A DNA stretch of 23,780 nucleotides from an uncultured Dyadobacter sp. GTDB lineage: Bacteria; Bacteroidota; Bacteroidia; Cytophagales; Spirosomataceae. The stretch lies in NCBI GenBank assembly GCA_937880795.1, contig CALGRQ010000194.1, forward strand, positions 1 through 23,780, written 5' to 3'. Positions 14,844 to 21,510 of this stretch are shown piece by piece (the first letter of the stretch is position 1; every line of letters begins with the position of its first letter). The notes below the pieces were generated by a model. The model did no database searches and was not told the DNA's origin. It worked only from the letters and a program-made list of their open reading frames with translations. Made by a program: the position numbers and the translations under genes.

Positions 14844-15559
14844 TTCTCGGCCACCAGGCGCGACTCGGTAAACTGTACGATCCAGCCTGCTATACAGCTT
14901 TCATCCGTCTGCATTTCCAAACTTCTGATTCCCTCCTGTACCTTCTCGGCACCTATTCTTTCCACACGTAATTCCATAAGAGCCTGGTTATACGTTTTTG
15001 GAAACTCGGGGTGCGCTTGTATACCAAGCATATGACTTCCAACCATAAACATGGCATTTGGACAAAATTCCGTTATTGCCAAAAGTGTACTTCCGGAAGG
15101 CAATTTCAATACCTGATCCTGACACATCATCAATAAGTTAAAATCGGATTTTACCGGTTGCATCCATTCTTCATGTTTAAGAAGTTGGAATGAATGAACA
15201 CCTACAGACCATCCATTGGGCGATTTTTCAACCTTTCCGCCCAGAGCTTCTCCTAGCAACTGATGCCCAAAGCACACCCCAACGAATGTTTTGCCAGAAG
15301 TATACATCTCCTGGATAAGATCCTTCATTTGTTGGATCCAGGGTTCATCGTCGTATACCGAATTTTTAGAACCCGTACAAATATAGGCGTCGCATGCATG
15401 AACGCTTTCGGGAAACTCGCCATTACAAACATCGTAAAACACAAACTCCCAATCTTGCGTAACTTGTTGAAATAATGCAGGAAACATCTCGCGATAATCT
15501 CCGGCAATATGACGCAATTCATCCCGCACATGATCGCATTCCAACAATCCTATTTTCAT
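14840..15559 (-). CDS. Class I glutamine amidotransferase-fold hydrolase (probable gamma-glutamyl amide hydrolase)
   Basis: Stand-alone class I GATase domain, 239 residues, resembling the amidotransferase half of GMP synthase without a synthetase domain. The triad is Cys96 in GVCFGHQLLG, His183 and Glu185 in QAHPEF. The oxyanion-side motif CTGSKNSVYDDEPWI (61-75) is also family-typical. Stand-alone members include PuuD-type enzymes, which release glutamate from gamma-glutamylated carboxylates. As the last gene of a set with a glutamine-synthetase-family ligase, an SDR and an aldehyde dehydrogenase, it is well placed to remove the gamma-glutamyl group at the end of the pathway. This is inferred from context; a free ammonia donor role is the alternative. 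Separated by 148 bp from the aldehyde dehydrogenase gene. Confidence 0.85.
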   Translation of the reverse strand: MKIGLLECDHVRDELRHIAGDYREMFPALFQQVTQDWEFVFYDVCNGEFPESVHACDAYICTGSKNSVYDDEPWIQQMKDLIQEMYTSGKTFVGVCFGHQLLGEALGGKVEKSPNGWSVGVHSFQLLKHEEWMQPVKSDFNLLMMCQDQVLKLPSGSTLLAITEFCPNAMFMVGSHMLGIQAHPEFPKTYNQALMELRVERIGAEKVQEGIRSLEMQTDESCIAGWIVQFTESRLVAEN

Positions 15560-15618
15560 TTTTAATGGTTATTGGTTTATTACTCATCAGCTTTCTATTG
15601 CTATATCAAGTTGGCGAC

Positions 15619-15650
15619 TGTCATTCCAAGCATGTCGAAGGGCAAGTATC
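15619..15650 (+). repeat. Possible solo copy of a dispersed intergenic repeat
   Basis: TGTCATTCCAAGCATGTC followed by GAAGGGC resembles the GTCATnCTGAGCnTGTCGAAGG-type intergenic repeats that I know from many Bacteroidota genomes. Only one copy is present here and it is diverged, so the call rests on resemblance. Confidence 0.3.
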
Positions 15651-15707
15651 TTACAACGTTTTTGACAAGTAGGGCGTGACTGCAACTAAGGCCGTACGAC
15701 AAAGCTC

Positions 15708-17102
15708 TCAACGCACGGGCACTTTCATATGAAACGACTTTGGCCTTGTCAGTGATTCATACGCAATGACCGAAAGTGTACAACCCCGTCCCGAATTTTT
15801 AACACCTGTCCATGCCAGCGCCGGATCCAGATAGTCACAACGGTTCATAAAAAATGTCCCCGTTTCAATTTTCTCACCAATTTGCATGGCAGCATCGAGA
15901 TCCTTTGTCCAAACAGAAGCAGTGAGACCGTATTGACTATCATTCATGAGCCTTATAGCTTCTTCATCATTTTTCACCGACATAATTCCCACCACAGGCC
16001 CAAAAGATTCCTCAGTCATGACGCCCATTGAATGGTTTACATCGATTAAAACCTGTGGGGCCAAATAAGGAGTGCCTGGCTTATTGGCTGGAAACAAATC
16101 GGGGTCAATCATCGCTTTGGCACCCTGTGCCACCGCCTGATCAATTTGTTTTTGCGTAAACGTAGCCGCAGAAGTTCTCACCATGGGCCCCAAAGTTGTT
16201 TCAGGATTGAACGGATCTCCCAACACATAGGTCTTGGTTAAGGCTATAAACCCCTTTACGAATTTGTCATATATATCCTCATGCACGTAAATACGTTCAA
16301 TCCCACAGCACGACTGCCCAGAATTAAAAAAGGCTCCGTCTACCAAATTTTCAACAGCATCAGCCAAATCAGCATCAGCCCGCACATATGCCGGATCCTT
16401 ACCGCCAAGCTCCAATCCTCCCACAATAAACCGTTTATTAATCGCTTCCTGAATGGCATGCCCCCCCTCTACCGATCCGGTAAACGCAACATAGTCGATG
16501 CGTGAATCTCCAATTACCTCAGCTACCTGCTCGTGACTCAAGTGTAAATATTGAAAAACACCGGCAGGTAAACCTGCATATTCAAAAGCCGCTGCATATC
16601 TTTCGGCACACAGAGGTGTTTGCTGCGCATGCTTTAATATCACTGCATTTCCAGCCATTATAGCCGGAATCACCGAATTGACGGAAGTTAAATACGGGTA
16701 GTTCCAGGGGGCTACCACAAATACAACACCCAATGGATCCCTCCGAATGAACCTCTTGAAGCCGCTCAGCGCTTCAACCTCTACATCGGCTAAGGCTTTC
16801 CCCGCCACCGAAATCATATATTTTGCGCGCTCCTGAAATCCTCTTCTGATTTCATTGGCCGTATAGCGGATAGGACGTCCCATTTGCCATGTGAGCTCTG
16901 TACCTATCTCATCAGCATGCAGCAGAAAATATTCCACCGCTTTGGTACAGATTGCCTCGCGTTCAGCCAGACTGGTATTTCTCCACATCTTTTGAGCCGT
17001 AACAGCATGAAACAAAGCGGATTCAATGGCGGCAGCGTCGGCCTGGCTCCGTTCTACATAAACAGAACCGTCAATAGGGCTTATTGTTTTTTGAATGGGC
17101 AT
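15708..17102 (-). CDS. NAD(P)-dependent aldehyde dehydrogenase (PuuC-like role proposed)
   Basis: ALDH superfamily enzyme that oxidises an aldehyde to the carboxylate. The 464 residues (typical 455-495) carry APWNYP (131-136) with the oxyanion-hole Asn134, Lys157 in the cofactor-binding strand, FTGS (207-210), the general base Glu231 in LELGGKDP, and the nucleophile Cys265 in NSGQSCCGIER. ESFGPVVGIM closes the domain. A second Cys directly follows the nucleophile. In this gene set the likely substrate is a gamma-glutamylated amino aldehyde, as for PuuC (inference). It starts at the ATG at 17102, 75 bp behind the SDR stop; that gap holds a strong hairpin with a downstream T-run. A simple succinate-semialdehyde-type role is an alternative. 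Confidence 0.92.
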   Translation of the reverse strand: MPIQKTISPIDGSVYVERSQADAAAIESALFHAVTAQKMWRNTSLAEREAICTKAVEYFLLHADEIGTELTWQMGRPIRYTANEIRRGFQERAKYMISVAGKALADVEVEALSGFKRFIRRDPLGVVFVVAPWNYPYLTSVNSVIPAIMAGNAVILKHAQQTPLCAERYAAAFEYAGLPAGVFQYLHLSHEQVAEVIGDSRIDYVAFTGSVEGGHAIQEAINKRFIVGGLELGGKDPAYVRADADLADAVENLVDGAFFNSGQSCCGIERIYVHEDIYDKFVKGFIALTKTYVLGDPFNPETTLGPMVRTSAATFTQKQIDQAVAQGAKAMIDPDLFPANKPGTPYLAPQVLIDVNHSMGVMTEESFGPVVGIMSVKNDEEAIRLMNDSQYGLTASVWTKDLDAAMQIGEKIETGTFFMNRCDYLDPALAWTGVKNSGRGCTLSVIAYESLTRPKSFHMKVPVR

Positions 17103-17113
17103 GGATCAAGTAG

Positions 17114-17168
17114 GAAAAAGAGGAGGATGTATAGATCGCATAGGTCTAACTACGATCGATTCATCCTC
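17114..17168 (-). terminator. Hairpin with T-run between SDR and aldehyde dehydrogenase genes (attenuator or partial terminator)
   Basis: GAGGATGTATAGATCG (17123-17138) and CGATCGATTCATCCTC (17153-17168) are complementary at 14 of 16 positions around a 14-base loop. On the minus strand, the direction of the operon, the stem is followed by CTCTTTTTCC and then the aldehyde dehydrogenase ATG. It could terminate part of the transcripts, set the ratio of the enzymes, or be an RNA-processing site. Confidence 0.5.
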
Positions 17169-17177
17169 ATCCTGATA

Positions 17178-17951
17178 TCAAATTGGAGTTACATAAGCCG
17201 AAGTAATACCGCCATCTACCAGAAAATCCGTTCCGGTAACAAACGACGATTCATCTGACGCCAAAAACAATGCTGCATAAGCCATTTCCTTGGCCTCACC
17301 AAAACGTCCCATGGGTATATGAACCAAACGACGCTGTTTTTTCTCCTCAGTATTTAAAAACTTCATCAAGAGCTCCGTACGCAACGGCCCCGGGCACAAA
17401 GCATTAACCCGGATATTTTCCCGTGCATGAATCACAGCAAGCTCGCGGGTCAGGGCCAACACAGCGCCCTTGCTAGCCGTATAGGCAATTTGTGGCGTAG
17501 CGGCTCCTAAAATAGCTACAAAAGAAGCCGTATTGATGATGGAACCTCCACCCGCACGTTGCAACGCAGGAATACCATATTTACAACCAAGAAAAACGCC
17601 CTTAGCATTGATATTCATCGTTAGATCCCAGATCGATTCTTCCGTTGACATAGCGTTATCATCGTCGCTGTGCATAATGCCTGCATTATTGAAAATGATG
17701 TTCAGCTTCCCGAATTTTTCCTCTGCAAATGCAACTGCCGCGGCACAATCTGCCGCTTTGGACACATCTGAATGCATGTAATAGGCTTCACCTCCATAAT
17801 CGTTTATCTCATCCGCAGTGGCCTGCCCATCCGCATCATTTACATCCGTAATTACAATTTTGGCTCCCTCCTTTGCAAAGAGCAAAGCCGTTTCCCGACC
17901 AATTCCGCCGCTACCGCCGGTGATCAGTGCCACTTTATTTTCTAGACGCAT
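17178..17951 (-). CDS. Short-chain dehydrogenase/reductase, NAD-type
   Basis: Classical SDR of 257 residues with a Rossmann fold. TGGSGGIG (11-18) binds the cofactor, and Asp36 at the end of strand 2 indicates NAD(H) rather than NADP(H). NNAG is at 88-91. The catalytic residues are Ser143 (INTAS), Tyr157 and Lys161 (YTASK). CPGPLRTEL and the C-terminal VTGTDFLVDGG are typical. SDRs of this class oxidise secondary or primary alcohols or reduce ketones. Placed between a gamma-glutamyl-ligase-like gene and an aldehyde dehydrogenase, it is a good candidate to oxidise the alcohol group of a gamma-glutamylated amino alcohol (inference). Similarity of such SDRs to hydroxysteroid dehydrogenases is generic and says little about substrate. 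It lies 119 bp behind the ligase gene. Confidence 0.92.
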   Translation of the reverse strand: MRLENKVALITGGSGGIGRETALLFAKEGAKIVITDVNDADGQATADEINDYGGEAYYMHSDVSKAADCAAAVAFAEEKFGKLNIIFNNAGIMHSDDDNAMSTEESIWDLTMNINAKGVFLGCKYGIPALQRAGGGSIINTASFVAILGAATPQIAYTASKGAVLALTRELAVIHARENIRVNALCPGPLRTELLMKFLNTEEKKQRRLVHIPMGRFGEAKEMAYAALFLASDESSFVTGTDFLVDGGITSAYVTPI

Positions 17952-18070
17952 TTTTTGATAGGTGTTATATAGATTATGTCAATAGATACTCCTATAAATG
18001 TAATTTTTTACCATCGCAAATAACAGATACAGCGCTTCCGATTATTCCTCATGGTGAAGGTAGTATTGAG

Positions 18071-19432
18071 CTATATCTGCTCAAAATAACGCTTTCTTTC
18101 CCAATCAGTTACCGACTTATCGTATTCCCTTTGTTCGGTTTTATAAAAATGTGCGTAATGATCAACTACCTCTTGTCCAAATGTTTCTTTTGCGAAAGCA
18201 CTGTTTTCAAACAAGGCAGTTGCCTCTGCCAAAGAGTACGGCACTCTAGGTAAATGAGCCGCCGCATATATATCTCCTACGAAACATTCTGGCGGTTCAA
18301 TTTTATTTTTTATACCATCCAACCCGGATGCAATAGAGGCAGCAAATGCCAGATAGGGATTGCAATCAGCGCCGGGAATGCGACATTCGATACGCAACGC
18401 AGATCCCTTACCCACTACTCTAAATCCTGCGGTACGGTTGTCATAACTCCAGGCCAATCGTGTTGGAGCCCAGGAGCCATCTACATAACGCTTATAGGAA
18501 TTAACCGTGGGGGCATAAAATGGCATCACATCTGGTACATGTTTAATCCAACCACCTAAAAACCAACGAAAAACATCCGAAGCTTCTATTGGCCCTAATT
18601 TCTCAGTGCCTACAAAAGCATTTTTTTCGTCCCTCCACAAGCTCATGTGTATATGGCTGCTAGAACCTGCCTGATCGGTTGCAAATTTGGCCATGAACGT
18701 CACCGACATCCCCATTGCCTCTGCCACTTCCTTAAGGCATTGTTTATATACTACATGATTATCCGCCATATTCAGCACCTCGGAATACCGCACATTCACT
18801 TCGTGTTGTCCAATGCCCCACTCTCCCTTGGAAGTTTCGACGGGAACCCCCGAATGTTTAAGGTGCTTTCTCACCGCAGCTGTATATTTTTCGTTGCGCG
18901 TTCCCTGCAAAATGTGATAGTCTTCCAGGTAATACCCCGCCAGTTTCAGGTCTTGATAATGCTGCTCAAAAGCTTGCTTATAACTATTTTCTAATAGGTA
19001 ATATTCCAGTTCAGATGCGGCGAAGCAATTCAAATCCTGATTTTGAAGCTCCTTAATTTGCTTTTTTAGTATAGAACGGGGGGCTATTGCTTCACGTTGA
19101 TGCGACTTTTCATTATACAAATCGCACAAAACCATGGCGGTTTTTTCTAACCAGGAGGCGATGCGCAAAGTGCCCAGGTCAGGAACCATGTGAAAGTCAC
19201 CGTATCCTAACTCCCAATTGGCATAATCATATCCGGCCACAGGCTCCATGGCCATATCGGTGGTCATGAGATAATCGCAGCCATGCGTACCTGCATTGCA
19301 CACACTGTCCAGAAAATATTCCGCATCTACCCTCTTCCCCATCAATCTTCCATAGTGATCGGTAAAGGCAACGACAACCGTATCCAGCATATCGTTCTTT
19401 ACAAGCTGTTTAAATCCTTCGAGTGTTAACAT
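18071..19432 (-). CDS. Glutamine-synthetase-family ligase, probable gamma-glutamyl-amine/polyamine synthetase (PuuA-like)
   Basis: Glutamine synthetase fold, 453 residues, with an N-terminal beta-grasp domain (about 15-105) and a catalytic domain. Active-site elements are SELEYYL (Glu141, Glu143), GEWGIGQHE (Glu204, Glu211), SSSHIHMS (His260, His262), APTRLAW (Arg325), NRTAGFR (Arg333, Arg338) and RIECR (Glu349), followed by NPYLAFAASIASGL. The NLYxLP segment that carries the adenylylated tyrosine in housekeeping GlnA is absent: the tail reads AHLPRVPYSLAEAT. Such GS-like ligases join glutamate to an amine other than ammonia. The downstream SDR, aldehyde dehydrogenase and amidotransferase support catabolic gamma-glutamylation. 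Which amine is used cannot be read from the sequence. It starts at the ATG at 19432, 51 bp behind the DUF4230 gene. Confidence 0.9.
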   Translation of the reverse strand: MLTLEGFKQLVKNDMLDTVVVAFTDHYGRLMGKRVDAEYFLDSVCNAGTHGCDYLMTTDMAMEPVAGYDYANWELGYGDFHMVPDLGTLRIASWLEKTAMVLCDLYNEKSHQREAIAPRSILKKQIKELQNQDLNCFAASELEYYLLENSYKQAFEQHYQDLKLAGYYLEDYHILQGTRNEKYTAAVRKHLKHSGVPVETSKGEWGIGQHEVNVRYSEVLNMADNHVVYKQCLKEVAEAMGMSVTFMAKFATDQAGSSSHIHMSLWRDEKNAFVGTEKLGPIEASDVFRWFLGGWIKHVPDVMPFYAPTVNSYKRYVDGSWAPTRLAWSYDNRTAGFRVVGKGSALRIECRIPGADCNPYLAFAASIASGLDGIKNKIEPPECFVGDIYAAAHLPRVPYSLAEATALFENSAFAKETFGQEVVDHYAHFYKTEQREYDKSVTDWERKRYFEQI

Positions 19433-19483
19433 GAGCTATTATTTGCCTGGACAACCACGTCCGTTGAATATTACGAATTCTTG

Positions 19484-20107
19484 CTATCTCAACTTTTCAA
19501 TACTTGCATGCATTGGAAATTTAAGCATCACTTTTTTACCGGATGCCTTCTCCAAAATGGGCGTTAAAATCTTTGTTGCATTTTCTTCTGTCTGCTTCAA
19601 TATACCCATTTCCAAAGCAGATTTCTGAATCTGCTTTTCAGCTTGTTTATAGGCCTCCTGAACTAGTTTTGCTTCTTCGGTAAATGCATATTCGGTATTA
19701 TATACCTTCGACTTATCGTGGTCAATCTTAAAAACACACAGCTCAGGCTCCGGCATGTGCACGACAAGTGTTTGCTGCTCATCGGAAATGTCTGCAATGT
19801 TAATTTTAGTGAGATCCACACAACCGATTGCTTCACCCTGTACAATCAGCACCGCTTTGGCATTGGGAAGCCACATTTTTACAATTTCTTGCTCCACTAC
19901 ATCTTTGAAATTGTATTTGACCAACTCCAACTTACCCATTGCGGTAATTTGCTGTAAAACAACGGTATGTATACTCTCTATCGGCTCCTCGGTAAACAGT
20001 AATCCGGACAACCAATTTCCACTTTTTACATTTTTCCAAACTTGGTGAATCCCAATGATTATCAGTACAAAAACCACCAAACGGGTCAACCAGGGTATCA
20101 ACCTCAT
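19484..20107 (-). CDS. DUF4230 family membrane-anchored protein
   Basis: A 207-residue protein with one N-terminal membrane helix (about 7-24) and an extracytoplasmic domain of about 170 residues. The pattern SIHTVVLQQITAMGKLELVK (44-63), a central beta-rich part with a VDLTKI step, and a charged C-terminal helical part (EAYKQAEKQIQKSALEMGIL) match what I know of DUF4230. The family has no assigned function. Its alternating strands and terminal helix somewhat recall stomatin-like membrane-associated domains, but I would not press that. It lies 7 bp behind the SBF-like symporter gene and 51 bp before the GS-like gene, so it is transcribed between transporter and ligase. The coupling may be functional or accidental. 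Confidence 0.8.
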   Translation of the reverse strand: MRLIPWLTRLVVFVLIIIGIHQVWKNVKSGNWLSGLLFTEEPIESIHTVVLQQITAMGKLELVKYNFKDVVEQEIVKMWLPNAKAVLIVQGEAIGCVDLTKINIADISDEQQTLVVHMPEPELCVFKIDHDKSKVYNTEYAFTEEAKLVQEAYKQAEKQIQKSALEMGILKQTEENATKILTPILEKASGKKVMLKFPMHASIEKLR

Positions 20108-20114
20108 AAAATAT

Positions 20115-21143
20115 TCAATTTAAATTACGGCTCGGACCTGTCATCACTTCTTGCTCTTGCTGATGAAGCCGTGCCATGCGTTGAGCAATGATACTGGCTA
20201 CAATAAGTTGTAATGCGTGATATAGCATGATGGGCAATAACATCACACCGGCGTGCGCTCCCGAAAATAACACTTTTGACATCACGGCGCCCTGTATGAG
20301 CGATTTTTTTGATCCACAAAATACAGCTGTTATTTCATCCTCCTTATTGAATCCAAGACTACGGCAAAGAAACGTTAGTAAGTAATATACGGCAAAAAAC
20401 ATCGCCAACATACCTAAACCCAAATAGAGTATATCCAGGGCCCCAAATTCACTGAACAGATGTTCACCAAAAGATTCACAAAAAGAAGTATACACAATCA
20501 GCAAAATCGAAGACTGATCGAAATACCGGATGTTCTGTTTATGCTTTTCTGCCCAAGCCCCCCATCTTTTGTTCAACAATATACCTAACGTGACCGGTAA
20601 TAATACTTGTAAAGAAAGCTTTCCGACTACCGACATGAGATCATAATTTCCAGAATTTGTATCCAACACATACCCCATCCAAAGCGGGGTTATAAACACA
20701 CCCAGTAAACTCGATATGCTGGCATTAAATATAGCAGCAGGAATGTTCCCCCCTGCAATAGAAACCATAACCACCGAAGATGAAACCGTAGACGGAAGTG
20801 TGGTTAAGAAGAAAATGGCGAGCCACATCATTTGATGTCCCTCATCTTTAAACAATGGTCTCAGTAACAGTGCGAGTATAGGAAATAAAATAAAAGTAGA
20901 AACGTGCACCATCACATGCAGTTTCCAGTTCGCGAGCCCCACCTTCAACTTGTCGGGACTGAGTCGTAATCCATAAAAAAAGAATATCAGAGATACGGCA
21001 TAGGTTGACACCGTGGTAAGGTGCAACGGACTCCGCTTCATGCCCGGTTCGGGCCATATATAAGCTAATAAAATCATGCTGAGCAATGCCAGCATGAACC
21101 CATCCAACCCTGCCCTTTTTGCTGTATTTAATATTTTACTCAT
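20115..21143 (-). CDS. SBF-like (bile acid:sodium symporter family) transporter
   Basis: Ten-helix inner-membrane transporter of the BASS superfamily, SBF-like branch, 342 residues (typical 320-345). TTLPSTVSSSVVMVSIAGGN (114-133) is the crossover-helix region expected to bind sodium and substrate, followed by PAAIFNASISSLLGVFITP. GSKKSLIQGAVM further on is also family-typical. Members of this branch in bacteria are mostly uncharacterised, and the name does not imply bile acid transport. It heads the minus-strand run SBF-DUF4230-GS-SDR-ALDH-GATase behind a plausible promoter, so it could import the substrate of that pathway (inference). The terminal MTGPSRNLN tail is polar and cytoplasmic. 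Confidence 0.88.
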   Translation of the reverse strand: MSKILNTAKRAGLDGFMLALLSMILLAYIWPEPGMKRSPLHLTTVSTYAVSLIFFFYGLRLSPDKLKVGLANWKLHVMVHVSTFILFPILALLLRPLFKDEGHQMMWLAIFFLTTLPSTVSSSVVMVSIAGGNIPAAIFNASISSLLGVFITPLWMGYVLDTNSGNYDLMSVVGKLSLQVLLPVTLGILLNKRWGAWAEKHKQNIRYFDQSSILLIVYTSFCESFGEHLFSEFGALDILYLGLGMLAMFFAVYYLLTFLCRSLGFNKEDEITAVFCGSKKSLIQGAVMSKVLFSGAHAGVMLLPIMLYHALQLIVASIIAQRMARLHQQEQEVMTGPSRNLN

Positions 21144-21204
21144 GGGCTACTTTAATAGTCAACAATCCACGATGCAACCAGAAGCCGCACGAGTGATGAT
21201 GGGA

Positions 21205-21235
21205 CAAAATACGGTTAAATGTAAATGAATCAAAA
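21205..21235 (-). promoter_or_regulatory. Candidate promoter of the symporter-gamma-glutamyl operon
   Basis: The minus strand has TTTTG (21235-21231), a 19-base spacer, then TATTTTG (21211-21205), one base short of TAnnTTTG but with the -33 spacing reported for Bacteroides promoters. Transcription would begin near 21199, about 55 bases before the ATG at 21143. Confidence 0.5.
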
Positions 21236-21443
21236 TGACATTACCTGCTTTTGGGCCATATGAATTGTAACATGCAATTGGCCAAGTTAATACGTGGTGT
21301 AACGACCCGAATCTTCAAAAATGTATACATGGAACATATCCTTGCTGCTATAAATACCCTTATCCTCGCCTTTTAATAACGCAATTAAGAATCCCACCGC
21401 TTATTCCTAGGTGTTCACCATACCCTTTCACCGAAAAAATTCC

Positions 21444-21451
21444 TAATTTTG
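21444..21451 (+). promoter_or_regulatory. Candidate -7 promoter element of ileS
   Basis: TAATTTTG matches TAnnTTTG exactly, 59 bases before the first ATG of ileS. No convincing TTG-type -33 element is seen at the usual distance. Confidence 0.5.
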
Positions 21452-21510
21452 CACTCCGAAAATGGAAAAATGATCATTGTTACGTAAAAGAGGTCAAAGG
21501 CTGATCACCA

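Larger units (their letters stand above)
21144..21510. other. 367-bp divergent intergenic region between symporter operon and ileS
   Basis: No gene of convincing length is visible. It holds the candidate promoters of the symporter operon and of ileS, an imperfect inverted repeat at 21251-21285 (AATTG/CAATT inner arm and TTGGnCC/GGCCAA outer arm, with bulges), and a perfect 10-bp palindrome ATGTATACAT at 21321-21330. I find no tRNA or riboswitch fold. Confidence 0.6.

Noticed and set aside
14840..19432. Complete E. coli-type Puu putrescine pathway.
   Set aside because: PuuB (FAD amine oxidase), PuuE (GABA transaminase) and PuuP (APC permease) homologues are not present in the window, so the putrescine assignment is not supported.
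17178..21143. Bile-acid/steroid metabolism module, because an SDR similar to hydroxysteroid dehydrogenases lies near a bile acid:sodium symporter family protein.
   Set aside because: Both names are generic family labels. The gene between them is a GS-like ligase, and the flanking ALDH and GATase fit gamma-glutamyl chemistry much better. No steroid-specific signature is visible.
21329..21376. A 15-codon hydrophobic frame in the leader region of ileS, considered as a leader peptide.
   Set aside because: It lies upstream of the best ileS promoter candidate, has no run of Ile codons and no following attenuator hairpin.
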